A DNA stretch of 64,000 nucleotides from Cryptosporangium arvum DSM 44712. Lineage in GTDB: Bacteria; Actinomycetota; Actinomycetes; Mycobacteriales; Cryptosporangiaceae. The translations under genes were made by a program, and so were the position numbers. Numbering within the stretch: the stretch's first letter is position 1; each line of letters begins with the position of its first letter. Below, piece by piece: positions 1 through 12,000 of the stretch. A model generated the notes under the pieces. That model searched no databases. It was not told the origin of the DNA and saw only the letters and a program-made list of their open reading frames with translations. Location of the stretch: contig NZ_KK073874.1 of NCBI RefSeq assembly GCF_000585375.1, positions 9,025,913-9,089,912 on the forward strand, given 5' to 3'.

Positions 1-323
1 CCGTTGGTGAAGAAGACTTTGTTCAGGCCTTCCGGAGCCCGTTCGACGATCAGCCGCGCCGCTTCGCTCCGGACGTCGTTCGCGAACGCCGGAGCCACCG
101 TGCACAGCCGCGCGGCCTGCTCCTGGATCGCGGCGACGACCTTCGGGTGCTGGTGCCCGATGTTCGTGAACACCAGCTGCGAGGTGAAGTCCAGGTACCT
201 GGTGCCTTCCTCGTCCCACACGTAGGACCCCAGCGCGCCGTCGATCACCATCGGCTTGATCAGCGACTGGGCCGACCAGGAATGGAAAACATGGGCACGA
301 TCGAGCTCGTAAGTACGAGACAT
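1..323 (-). CDS. Class III (omega) aminotransferase, N-terminal part; cut by window edge
   Basis: The 107 residues visible are the N-terminus of a PLP-dependent class III aminotransferase; the catalytic lysine lies outside the window. The sequence reads MSRTYELDRAHVFHSWSAQ and later DEEGTRYLDFTSQ and NIGHQHPKVVAAI, the usual N-terminal landmarks of omega-amino-acid:pyruvate and 4-aminobutyrate transaminases. The ATG at 323 has AAGGAG about 8 nt upstream, overlapping the stop codon of mmsA (12-nt gap), so the two genes are one operon, probably for beta-alanine or a related omega-amino acid. The aminotransferase would make a semialdehyde that MmsA oxidises. Substrate is inferred from the pairing, not read from the sequence. 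Confidence 0.85.
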   Translation of the reverse strand, partial: MSRTYELDRAHVFHSWSAQSLIKPMVIDGALGSYVWDEEGTRYLDFTSQLVFTNIGHQHPKVVAAIQEQAARLCTVAPAFANDVRSEAARLIVERAPEGLNKVFFTN

Positions 324-335
324 CGTGGTTGCTCC

Positions 336-1820
<1,485 letters not shown>

Positions 1821-1877
1821 GAGTGGCTCCTCCGGTCAGGGGGCTGCGGCAACAACTGCTCCGGCTACCGTGACTCG

Positions 1878-1902
1878 GATCTGGACCACTCACAAGATCC
1901 AG
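1878..1902. promoter_or_regulatory. Candidate MocR operator in the mmsA/mocR divergent promoter
   Basis: GATCTGGACCA (1878-1888) carries CTGGA, answered by TCCAG at 1898-1902 (inverted repeat with a 12-bp gap). The same 11-mer lies upstream of the second MocR gene at 60967-60977, again followed by TCCAG. Recurrence in front of two MocR genes suggests an autoregulatory operator. No binding evidence. Confidence 0.5.
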
Positions 1903-1916
1903 TTCATGCTGACGTA

Positions 1917-3365
1917 ATGAGTCCAGTTTCGTTGCGACGGACCAGCGGTGTGCCGCTGTACCGGCAGCTCCGAGCCGCTCTGGAAGCCGAGATCCTGGCC
2001 GGTCGCCTCGGCGCCGAGGGCCGGTTGCCGTCGTCGCGCGAGCTGGCCCAGACGCTCGGCGTCTCACGAAACACGGTGGTCACCGCCTACCAGGAGCTGA
2101 TCGCCGAGGGCTACGTCACGCCGCTCCCGCGGTCGGGGCTGGCCGTCAACGCCGAGCTGCGTCCCTCGTCCGCGGCCGCGTCGCCCGCCGTCCCCCGGTT
2201 CGATTGGGACGCTCGGCTGGCCCCGGTCCTCGACGGTGACCTTCCGATCTCCCACCGCCCCCGCGATTGGCAGCGCTACCGCTACCCGTTCCTCTCCGGG
2301 CAGCCCTCGGCCGACCTGTTCCCGCACCGGGCGTGGCAGCGGTGCCTGCGGGCCGCGCTCGAAGGGCCGTCGTTCTGGCCCAGCCTCTCCGACCTCGGCG
2401 ACGCCGACGATCCTCTGCTGGTCGAGGCACTGTGCCGGCACATCCTGCCCGCCCGAGGCATCGACGCCGACCCGTCGCAGGTGCTGGTCACGCTCGGGTC
2501 CCAGCAGGGGCACGCGCTGGTCGCCGGTGAGTTGCTCGGGCCGGGGCGCCGGCTCGCCGTGGAAGATCCCGGTTACCCCGACCTGTGGCACATCGCGGTG
2601 CGCACCGGGGCGTCGCTGGTGCCGTTCTCCGTCGACGGAGGTGGCCTGGTCCCGGTCAGCGCGCTGGCCTCGTGCGACGCGGTGGCCGTCACCCCGTCGC
2701 ACCAGTACCCCACGAACGTGACGCTGACGGTCGGGCGTCGCCGCCAGCTGCTCGACGCCTCCCCCGATCTCGTCATCGTCGAGGACGACTACGACGCGGA
2801 GTTCCGGTACGCCGGCAGCCCGACACCGGCGTTGAAGGCTCTGGACCGGCGCGGTCAGGTCGTCTACCTGGGCAGCTTCTCGAAATTCCTGGCTCCGGGC
2901 CTGCGCCTCGGGTTCCTGGTGGCCGACGCCCGCCTGGTCACCGCACTGCGCGAGCGGCGCCGGTTCCAGGTCCGGCACGCCCCCGGCCAGCAGCAGCGAG
3001 CGCTCGCGCTGTTGATCACCTCCGGGGACTACGCCCGCGCGCTGCGCCGGGCGCGCACGATCCTGCGCGACCGCTGGCGCCGCACCGTGGCCGCGGTGGA
3101 GACGCACTTGGGCTGGGGCCCCGCGTTCGGCGACACGTTCCCGGCGGGCGGCACCGCTCTGTGGGTGGTGGGGCCGCCGGAGCTGAACAGCCGGGCGTTG
3201 GCGGCCGCGGCGAGGGGCCGCGGTGTGCTGGTCGAGCCCAGCGACACCTACCACCTCCGCGAACCCCGGCGCACCAACGCGGTCCGCCTGGGGTTCGCCA
3301 GCATCCCCACCGACTTGATCGAGGAGGGCATCACCGAACTCCGGAACGCAGCGGTCAGCGGGTGA
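1917..3365 (+). CDS. MocR/GabR-family regulator (GntR wHTH fused to aminotransferase fold)
   Basis: A 482-residue chimera: GntR winged helix at about residues 10-75 (GRLPSSRELAQTLGVSRNTV), then a class I aminotransferase-like domain from about 115 to the end with the PLP lysine in GSFSKFLAPGLRLGF. Such proteins sense PLP together with an amine or amino acid and activate a neighbouring operon. The start at 1917 gives MSPVSLRR; the frame is open much further upstream but that part is antisense to mmsA. It faces the mmsA-aminotransferase operon, so GabR-like control of omega-amino-acid breakdown is the natural inference. The 3' end overlaps the convergent membrane gene by 11 bp. Confidence 0.88.
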   Translation: MSPVSLRRTSGVPLYRQLRAALEAEILAGRLGAEGRLPSSRELAQTLGVSRNTVVTAYQELIAEGYVTPLPRSGLAVNAELRPSSAAASPAVPRFDWDARLAPVLDGDLPISHRPRDWQRYRYPFLSGQPSADLFPHRAWQRCLRAALEGPSFWPSLSDLGDADDPLLVEALCRHILPARGIDADPSQVLVTLGSQQGHALVAGELLGPGRRLAVEDPGYPDLWHIAVRTGASLVPFSVDGGGLVPVSALASCDAVAVTPSHQYPTNVTLTVGRRRQLLDASPDLVIVEDDYDAEFRYAGSPTPALKALDRRGQVVYLGSFSKFLAPGLRLGFLVADARLVTALRERRRFQVRHAPGQQQRALALLITSGDYARALRRARTILRDRWRRTVAAVETHLGWGPAFGDTFPAGGTALWVVGPPELNSRALAAAARGRGVLVEPSDTYHLREPRRTNAVRLGFASIPTDLIEEGITELRNAAVSG

Positions 3366-4413
3366 CCGGGCGGCCCAGGCAGCGGGGGTCGGTCGGTTCG
3401 CGCACCGAACGGCTCGGCGCCAGCCAACTCAGCATCGCCCGCTCCACCTGCCACCCGTGCACGGCCACCGCGCTGTAGGGCGGGTCCAGCGGGTCGGGGC
3501 AGAGCACCTGGCTGATCACCGCCGTGTTGGGTACGAACGCGACCTTCCCGCCCGTCTCGAGCAGCGTGGTCGAGCGGTCGTCGACGGTGATCACCTGCCC
3601 GCGCACCACGGTGACGTCGGACTCCCCGACCACCACCTCGTCGGCGTTCGGCGGGAGCCCCGCCGCGTCCCGTTTCAGCTCCACGGCCACTTCGGGCAGC
3701 ACCGGAGCCTGGACGAAGATCGCGGCCACCAGGATCGGACCGATCACCAGACCCCCCATCGCCACCCAGTGCGTGACGAGCATCGCGGTCGGCGCCGGCA
3801 CCGGCCCGGTGAGGAACGGTAACGCCAGCACCGGCGCGAGCAGCAGGAACGCGGTCTCGGGCTCCGCCACCCGCAGTGCGTCGACCGCGGCCGGCCCGAA
3901 CAGCAGCAGGCCGAGCAGCGAGAGCGTGACCGGTACCGCGATGCACGCGATCATCACCAGCTGCGGATAGTCCTCGTACCGCAGCCGGATGTCGAGCGCG
4001 AAGATGATGACGAGCAGCATGACGAGTGTCGGCAGGAAGCGCAGTTGCCAGGTGACCGCGGCCACCGCGAACGCCGACAGCACCACCCAGCCCGGGGTGC
4101 GACCGGCCGTCCGGGCCAGCCACGAGCGGCCCGCGTCGATCGAGCTGACGAGCAACAGCCCGCCCAGCGCCCGCCCGACGAGAATGAACACCGGCGGCGC
4201 CCACACCAGCGTGATCAGCAGCGAACCGATCAACCCCAGCGGGCTGACGTTCTGCACCAGCAGCAGCATCGTCTGCAGGTCCTGACGGCTCAGGTACCAG
4301 AGCCGCAGCACGAGCAGGAGCAGCGGGAACGCTGGGAGCGCGGTCAGCACCCACTGCTGGTCACGACCCCGGCGACGGCGGCCGAGCAGGATCGGCTGCG
4401 GGCGATCGGTCAC
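3355..4413 (-). CDS. Polytopic membrane protein of unknown function, coupled to a solute-binding protein
   Basis: A 352-residue protein with about eight hydrophobic segments (for example FPLLLLVLRLWYL, IGSLLITLVWAPPVFILV, LVMLLVIIFALDI) and a soluble C-terminus of about 100 residues containing VRGQVITVDDRSTTLLETG, which looks like a small beta domain. The GTG start (4411-4413) overlaps the stop of the upstream solute-binding gene as GTGA, so the two are translationally coupled. I do not recognise the family. The arrangement resembles the mycobacterial GlnX-GlnH pair, in which a membrane protein reads a periplasmic binding protein, but no PknG gene is present, so this is only an analogy. Confidence 0.7.
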   Translation of the reverse strand: MTDRPQPILLGRRRRGRDQQWVLTALPAFPLLLLVLRLWYLSRQDLQTMLLLVQNVSPLGLIGSLLITLVWAPPVFILVGRALGGLLLVSSIDAGRSWLARTAGRTPGWVVLSAFAVAAVTWQLRFLPTLVMLLVIIFALDIRLRYEDYPQLVMIACIAVPVTLSLLGLLLFGPAAVDALRVAEPETAFLLLAPVLALPFLTGPVPAPTAMLVTHWVAMGGLVIGPILVAAIFVQAPVLPEVAVELKRDAAGLPPNADEVVVGESDVTVVRGQVITVDDRSTTLLETGGKVAFVPNTAVISQVLCPDPLDPPYSAVAVHGWQVERAMLSWLAPSRSVREPTDPRCLGRPVTR

Positions 4414-5480
4414 GGCTCGGTCTCCCAGGGCCAGATGCGCACCCGGGGCCGATCCACCTCGGGCTGCTGGGCGACCGCCACCTGCTGCGGCATCGCGTCG
4501 GGCTGCTCGACGCGCAGGCAGTCGTCGTACGCGGTCTCCCAGCGGCGATCGGTGGGCTCGGTGTAAGAGCGGTACAGCGAGAGGTTGACGAGCGTCTGCA
4601 GTGCCTTGTTGCGGCCGACGTTGATGCCGTAGAGCTCGCTGCCTTCGGCGCCGATGTCGTGGATCGTGAACTTGCCGGGGTTCACGTGCACGAAGCCGGC
4701 CAGGATCGCCGCGTCGGTGGACACCGCCTCGTACGCGCCGGATTCCAGGCCCTTCACGCACTCGCTGATCTTGTTCTTGCCGACCGGCTGCACACCGGCT
4801 GCGCGCAGGTTCTGCGCGGACGTCGTCGTGTTGAGCGTGCAGACCTTTTCGCCGGCCAGGTCGGAGAGCGCCTCGTACCTGTTCGTCGTCTTCCGCGTCA
4901 GCACCGACTGCTCGGTGCGCAGGTAGGGCGCGGAGAACATGACGTCCGGGTCGTCGATGCGTGCCTTCGTGATGCTGAACGTGGCGACGACCAGATCGAC
5001 CGTGACGATCTTGTTGCTCTTGACGTCCAGGGCCTGGCGTCGGGCGCGGTCCTCGCTCTCGATCGTGAGGAAGCGCACGTCGTCCGGGGCGAAGCCGAGG
5101 TCGGCGGCGACCAGGTACGCGATCTCCACGTCGAAACCGCGGTAGACGCCGTTCTCGCGCAGGCTCATGCCCGGTTGGTCGTCCTTGACGCCGATCAGCA
5201 GCTGCCGCTTGTCGAGGAGGCCGGCTTCGCGGCGCAGATCCTCCTCGGAGGGCGGTCCGAGACCCGCGATGGTGACCGTCGCGACGACCACCGCGCCCAC
5301 CAGCAGAATGACGACGGCGCAGAGCCGCGCGACCCGGGCGGCCAGGCTCATGCCGTCGAACTTGGAGAACGTCCGGCCGCCGGAAGCCCACCGCGGCGGG
5401 AGGCGGGGCGGTAACTCGGTGATGGGAGGAGGAGTCGCCTCGTCACCCCCGGGAGGGGCTTCCTCGTCCGCCATCGTCAC
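4410..5480 (-). CDS. Membrane-anchored amino-acid-type solute-binding protein (SBP_bac_3)
   Basis: A 356-residue protein: Pro-rich cytoplasmic N-terminus, one hydrophobic helix at about residues 50-72 (AVVILLVGAVVVATVTIAGL), then an SBP_bac_3 fold beginning LLIGVKDDQPGMSLRENG, YRGFDVEIAYLVAADLG, with the conserved DLVVATFSITKAR segment. There is no lipobox, so anchoring is by the transmembrane helix. The family binds polar amino acids such as glutamate or glutamine. No ABC permease or ATPase gene is adjacent; instead the stop overlaps the start of a polytopic membrane gene. A sensory rather than transport role is therefore plausible (inference). Confidence 0.8.
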   Translation of the reverse strand: MTMADEEAPPGGDEATPPPITELPPRLPPRWASGGRTFSKFDGMSLAARVARLCAVVILLVGAVVVATVTIAGLGPPSEEDLRREAGLLDKRQLLIGVKDDQPGMSLRENGVYRGFDVEIAYLVAADLGFAPDDVRFLTIESEDRARRQALDVKSNKIVTVDLVVATFSITKARIDDPDVMFSAPYLRTEQSVLTRKTTNRYEALSDLAGEKVCTLNTTTSAQNLRAAGVQPVGKNKISECVKGLESGAYEAVSTDAAILAGFVHVNPGKFTIHDIGAEGSELYGINVGRNKALQTLVNLSLYRSYTEPTDRRWETAYDDCLRVEQPDAMPQQVAVAQQPEVDRPRVRIWPWETEP

Positions 5481-5537
5481 CGCCCTTCGTCGCTACCGCC
5501 GTTATAGCTGCACCACGCAGAGTACGCAGACCCGGCA

Positions 5538-6656
5538 CTAGCCCTCAGGCGCGAGGAACGCATCTGACACCAGCGTGGCAACCAGCACCGCGAACACCAC
5601 CGCTAGTTCCGCCGCACCGGCGATCTCGTGCCCGACCGGGATCGCCGCCAGCACGACGACCGCGCCCGCGAACCGGTTCCACGTCCCCGGCAGACCGAGC
5701 GAGAGCCGGAACAGACCGTGCCCGAGCAGGTACAACGCCACCCCACCGGCCAGCACGATCGCCGCGAACCAGTGCAGGTGCTCGGTGGGGTGACCGATCG
5801 ACTTCTTCACCCCGGCGGCGAGCAGCACGACACCGAGGAGCATCGGCGCGAGCGCGTAGAAGTACGAGTTGAGCGCCGGACGGGCCCGCCGGTCTTCCGG
5901 CAGCGCCTCGAGCCGCTGCTCGGCCCGTTCGTCGTCGCCGGTGTAGTACGCCCACCACAGCGCGGCGGTGACGCCGAGCGCCATGATCGCGGTGATCACC
6001 AGCGGGAAACCCAGGTGCAACCCGCGGGCTCCCACGCCGATCGCCAGGATCGACTCGCCCAGCACGATGATCAGCAGCAGCCCGTAGCGCTCGACGAAGT
6101 GCGTCGCCTGCACGCGGAACATCGCGATCGGCGCCAGGAACGGCGTGAACACCAGCAGCACCAGCGACACCGCCCACAGCGTGTACGCGACGCCCCCGCC
6201 GACGAACCCCGCCACCAGCAGAAGTACGGCCGAGAGCAGGTTGAACGGCGCGACCCGGAAGATGCCGGCCACCGAACTGGTGTTGGCGCTCCGGAGGAAC
6301 AGCGCCGTGTGGACGACGACCACCAGCAGGTAGCCGATCGCGAACGGCACGCCGCCGTCGTCGAACGCGGTGGGGATGGCCAGCCCGATCAGCAGGAAAC
6401 CGGCCATCCCGAACAGTAAGAGCAGCCGCCGGACGGCCCGGTCGGGCGCCACCGCGTTGGCGAGCCAGACGTAGCCGCCGTAGATCCACTGGATCACGCC
6501 GAACATCAGCACGACCTGCGCTACCCCGCGCCAGCTCGGCTCGTCGACGAGCACGGTGGTCAGCTGGATGATCGCGAAGACGAAGATCAGGTCGAAGAAG
6601 ACCTCGAGGGTGGCGACCCGGGTGATCGGCTCGAACTTCTCGGCTGTGGACGTCAC
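5538..6656 (-). CDS. LtrA family membrane protein (low temperature requirement A)
   Basis: An integral membrane protein of 372 residues from the GTG at 6656 (VTSTAEKFEPITRVATLE). The family signature VATLEVFFDLIFVFAI is complete and about ten membrane helices follow. LtrA was named for cold-sensitive growth in Listeria; its molecular role is not settled. A paralogue lies at 42595-43719. An upstream in-frame GTG or ATG could add 17 residues, but that stretch falls in a strong hairpin (6671-6698), so the internal GTG is preferred. The ribosome site is weak. Confidence 0.85.
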   Translation of the reverse strand: MTSTAEKFEPITRVATLEVFFDLIFVFAIIQLTTVLVDEPSWRGVAQVVLMFGVIQWIYGGYVWLANAVAPDRAVRRLLLLFGMAGFLLIGLAIPTAFDDGGVPFAIGYLLVVVVHTALFLRSANTSSVAGIFRVAPFNLLSAVLLLVAGFVGGGVAYTLWAVSLVLLVFTPFLAPIAMFRVQATHFVERYGLLLIIVLGESILAIGVGARGLHLGFPLVITAIMALGVTAALWWAYYTGDDERAEQRLEALPEDRRARPALNSYFYALAPMLLGVVLLAAGVKKSIGHPTEHLHWFAAIVLAGGVALYLLGHGLFRLSLGLPGTWNRFAGAVVVLAAIPVGHEIAGAAELAVVFAVLVATLVSDAFLAPEG

Positions 6657-6670
6657 GCGCTCATTCTGGG

Positions 6671-6698
6671 GCCCCGCCCCGACAGTTCGGGGCGGGGC
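6671..6698 (-). terminator. Hairpin downstream of purA, also just upstream of ltrA
   Basis: GCCCCGCCCCGA pairs perfectly with TCGGGGCGGGGC around a 4-nt loop (12-bp stem). It lies 45 nt past the purA stop and 15 nt before the preferred LtrA start, on the same strand. It has no T-run, so it may be a terminator, or a structure in the ltrA leader. Confidence 0.6.
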
Positions 6699-6742
6699 TG
6701 TCCACAAGGCTCACCGGACCGCGGTGTCCTTGGGACGAGCGG

Positions 6743-8056
<1,314 letters not shown>

Positions 8057-8077
8057 TTACATGTCAGGCTAACCAAC

Positions 8078-8959
8078 GTGGACGTGCTGCTTCTCGCCCC
8101 GGGTCCTGGTGTCGCTACCCGGGTACCCGTGTTGTCCTGTCGTGATGCCCTGCGCAAGGGCGCGGACGTCGAAGTGCTGGAGTTGGATTCGGACACCGAC
8201 GTCGATGCGGCGGTGAAGCGCGCAGCCGTCGACGGTGCGCGCCTGGTCGTCGCCGGCGGCGATGCTCAACTACGTGCGGTGCTGCGCCGGATGGTGCGGC
8301 AGTCCCTGCCGCGGGGCGGCGAGCGCCCCGCGGATCTGCCCAGCGACCGCACGGTGCCCGACCTCCCCGCCATCGGGGTCCTGCCACTGGATGCCGGTGA
8401 CGACGTCGACCTGGCCGCGAAGTTGGGTCTGCCGCGTTCGCCCGGGGACGTGGCCGCCGCGGTGCTGGGCGGGGAGTCACGCCGCGTCGACTTGCTGCGC
8501 CACGACGGCGGCTCGGTGACACTGCACGGCGCGATCATCGGCGGCGGCGACGAGAGCGGCCGCCCGGTGCCGTGGTTCGCCCGGATCGACGTCGACGACA
8601 CGCTCCTGAGCGACGGCAGTGAGTCGCTGCTGGCCTGCGCGGTCGCCAACGCGGACGGGTACGGCTCGCTGGCGGGCCTCCCGCTGGTCGTGAGCGCGGA
8701 CCCGGCGGACGGGGTGCTCGAGGTGGGCCTGGCCCTGCCGGCCGCCCGGCCGCGAGGTCTGTTCGGCCGCAAGCGTGCGCACGGCGAGGTCGAGGTGCGA
8801 CGGGCCCGCGGGCGCGCGGCGCAGTTCACGATCGTTTCCCAGAACAGCGACACAGCGGAGGACGGCGTGCCGGTGGCCGACGACGGCATCGCGGGCACCC
8901 TGAACAAAAAACGGACCTGGTGGATGGAGCGCGACGCCTGGGGTGTGTACATCCGCTAA
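8078..8959 (+). CDS. Diacylglycerol kinase-like protein with altered catalytic motif
   Basis: A 293-residue protein with the start VDVLLLAPGPGVATR and an alpha/beta fold resembling the DAGK/NAD-kinase catalytic domain: DGARLVVAGGDAQLRAVLRRM where active members have GGDGT followed by an acidic residue, then PAIGVLPLDAGDD where active members have the GTGND element. Both key motifs are changed, so catalysis is doubtful. The GTG at 8078 begins the conserved strand; earlier open codons are antisense to purA. A purA-adjacent DAGK-like gene of this type is common in actinobacteria as I recall. Function is unknown; a degenerate lipid-kinase-like protein is the best description. Confidence 0.7.
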   Translation: MDVLLLAPGPGVATRVPVLSCRDALRKGADVEVLELDSDTDVDAAVKRAAVDGARLVVAGGDAQLRAVLRRMVRQSLPRGGERPADLPSDRTVPDLPAIGVLPLDAGDDVDLAAKLGLPRSPGDVAAAVLGGESRRVDLLRHDGGSVTLHGAIIGGGDESGRPVPWFARIDVDDTLLSDGSESLLACAVANADGYGSLAGLPLVVSADPADGVLEVGLALPAARPRGLFGRKRAHGEVEVRRARGRAAQFTIVSQNSDTAEDGVPVADDGIAGTLNKKRTWWMERDAWGVYIR

Positions 8960-9057
8960 CCGGCGTTATAAACCGTCGGTGGGTACCGGAAGGATGGATA
9001 CTGGGCAAAGGTCCAGATCGAGAAGTGCTCCGGCCAGAAACGTTGGGGGTTCGAACC

Positions 9058-12000
9058 GTGCAAGGCACCGGCCAGAGCAACGGTGAGGCCAACGGACGTC
9101 CAGACCTCGAAGTATCGGGTGAACCGTCCGCGATCGGGTGGCCCTCCGCCGAGTCCCCGACGTCCGACACGCCGACGAACGGCACCCCAGCGGCCGCGCA
9201 TCTGCAGTCCGGGTCGGGATGGGTCGAGTCGAACACGGGCACGAACGGGGTCGTGCGGCTCCACGAGACGCCGGAGGTGCCTGCGCAGCCCGGTCCGGAC
9301 GCGTCGACCTCCGCGCCGCCGGTGACGCCGGTGACGCCGCAGTGGCCTTCTGCGGACAGCCCGGTTTCGGGGCCGGCACCGGTGGTCGATCCCCATGCGC
9401 CGACCGTGCCCGGGATGGCGTCCGGTGAGCAGTGGCAGCCGCCATCGGCGCAGGGGTGGCCAGGCGCGGAACCGAGCCAGGCTGATCAGCAGTGGCTCCG
9501 TGAGCAGTCGGGTGCGGCCGAGCCGCAGGTGCCGTGGTCTCCGCCGGGTGAGTGGCCCGGCCAGGGAGAGCAGTGGCTCCGGCAGGGTGAGCAGTGGCCT
9601 TCCCAGGCGCAGACGTCGGGTCCGGCGCAGCAGCCGGGGCCGGGCCAGCCAGGGGTGGGGCAGCAGTGGCCTGCGCAGGATGCGGGGTGGCCGGGCCAAG
9701 GTTCGGGCTGGCCCGCGCAGGAAGCCGGGTGGCCTGCGCAGGGTTCGGAGTGGCCTTCGCAGGGTTCGGAGTGGCCGGTGCAGGAGCAGCAGTGGCCGGT
9801 TCAGGAGGGGCAGGTTCAGCCTGGGTCGGACCAGGTTGGGCCGGGTCCGGCGGGCCAGGATCAGGGTCATTCGGGGCCGGGTCAGACGGGGCCGGGTCAG
9901 TCCGAGCCGGGGCCGGGGCAGCCGTTGGAGGGCCAGGCGGTCTGGCCTGCGCAGGGTCAGCCGGGGTGGCCGGCGGCGGAGCAACAGTGGCCGGCGCAGC
10001 AGCCGTGGACCGGGCCGGAACAGCAGCAATGGCCGCCGAACGGTGGGTGGCCCGCGCAGCCGCAGTGGCCGGCGCCGGAGCAGCAGTGGCCGGGCCAGGA
10101 GGGCCAGTGGCAGCAGCCGTGGCCCGGAGCCGAGTCGCAGCCCCAGTGGCCGGCGCAGGAACAGCCGCAATGGCCGGCGCAGGAACAGCCGCAGTGGCCC
10201 GCCCAGCAGCCCGGCGTTGAGCAGACCGGCGGCCAGCAGCCCGGCGGCCAGCAGTGGCCGCCGCAGCCGGAGCACCAGTGGTCACCCCAAGCTCCGCCTC
10301 CCGGCCAACCTGCTTTCCACCAGCCCGTCTCCGGACAACCCGGCTACAACGAGCCAGTGTCCGGCCAGCCCGATCCCAGCCAGTTCGATCCGGGCCAGTT
10401 CGATCCGGGCCAGCCTGATCTCGGCCAGCCCGTGTCCGGACAGCCCGTGTCCGGACAGCCCGTGTCCGGACAGCCCGTGTCCGGACAGCCCGTGTCCGGA
10501 CAGTTCGTGTCCGGACAGCCTCTGTTCGAGCAGCCGTTGTCCGAGCAGCCGACTGCGGGGCAACCGGTGTTCGAGGCCCCGATTTTCGACCAACCCGTCT
10601 CCGGTCAGCCCGATCTCAACCAGCCAATATCCGGCCAGCCGCTGTCGGCTCCCCCGCTGTCGGGTGCGCCGGTATCTGGGCTGCCGGTCTCGAGCCAGCC
10701 GCTAGCCGGGTCTCCGATACCCGACGAGCCGACGCCCGGCCAGTCGGTGTCTGGACAGCCGATCTCCGGGCTGCCGGTGTCTGGACAGCCGATCTCCGGG
10801 CTGCCGGTGTCTGGACAGCCGATCTCCGGGCTGCCGGTGTCCGGAGCCCCGATCTCGGGGCTGCCGACTTCGGGGCAGCCGCACTCTGAGATGCCTGTGT
10901 CGGGGCAGCCGTTCTTTGACCAGCCGGTGGCCGGGCAGTCGGCTTCGGATCAGCCTGTCTCGGGGCAGCCGACGTCGGGGCAGCCGAGTGACGGCGGCGA
11001 GCCTGACCCGTTGACCGCGCCGCACTGGCCGGTGGAATCGGGTGAGCCGACCTCGGGCGCTCCCGGGGCCGCGCCATGGAGCAACGAGTGGCCGACCGCT
11101 GCGGGTGCCGAGCAGCCGCAGTCCTTCGATTCCCAGCCGGGCGCCCACACCGCCGGTGGTTATCCTCCCGGCCCGCACGGGTACGACCCGAACGCTCCCT
11201 ACGGAGCCGGTGCGCACGGAGCGGGCCCCCAGGCCGCCAGCCCGTACGCGCCCGGCCCGTACGCGCCCGGCCCGCAGGGTCCTGGCCCGCAGGCCACTGG
11301 GCCGTACGGAACCGGCCCGCACGACGCAGGCCCGTTCGGAGCAGACCCGCAGGCCGCCGGGCCTTACGCACCCGGCCCCCAAGGAGCAGACCCGCACGCC
11401 CCCGGTCCGTACGGACCCGGCCCACACGGAGCGAGCCCACAAGGACCCGGCCCACAAGGACCAGGCCCGCAGGCCGCCGGCCCCTACGCGCCCGGCCCCT
11501 ACGCACCCGGCCCGTACGCACCTGATCCCCAGGCCCCCGGACCCCACGGGCCCGGACCGCACGCCGCCGGTCCCCAGGCACCCGGTCCCCACGCACCCGG
11601 TCCCCACGCACCCGGACCACACGGCACCCACTCCCAATCACACCTGCCGCATGCGGCACAGGGCATGCCTGCGCCGCCGGCGCCGCATGATCTTCAGCGG
11701 CCGCCGGACCACTACTCCTACCGTCCGGCGCCGGATGCCGCCCAACCCCAGACCGCGGACCCGCGCCCCCACCCCCAGCAACCCGACTGGCGCGGTACCA
11801 GCAACGAAAGCTTCGACCAACCAGCTGTGCCTCCCACCGCCGAGGAGTTCGCGGCCCGTCGGGCGCACCGGCCGCGTCCGCCGGAGCCCACCATGGGCGT
11901 GCCGGCGTTGATCCGGCGCGTCACGTTCGGCACGGTCTCCCCGGCTCTGTCCAAGCGCGAGATCGACTTCCGGGACGCGGTCGCGAAGGTCCGCCGGAAC

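Noticed and set aside
4410-5480. Lipoprotein anchoring of the solute-binding protein
   Set aside because: No lipobox cysteine follows the hydrophobic segment, which is preceded by about 50 cytoplasmic residues.
8956-10285. Arg/Leu/Pro-rich and Ala/Pro-rich frames on the minus strand opposite the EspI-like gene
   Set aside because: Repetitive GC-rich DNA stays open in every frame; only the plus-strand frame leads into the ATPase domain.
10426-10860. Possible CRISPR array
   Set aside because: Units are head-to-tail with no spacers and are in frame within a coding sequence.
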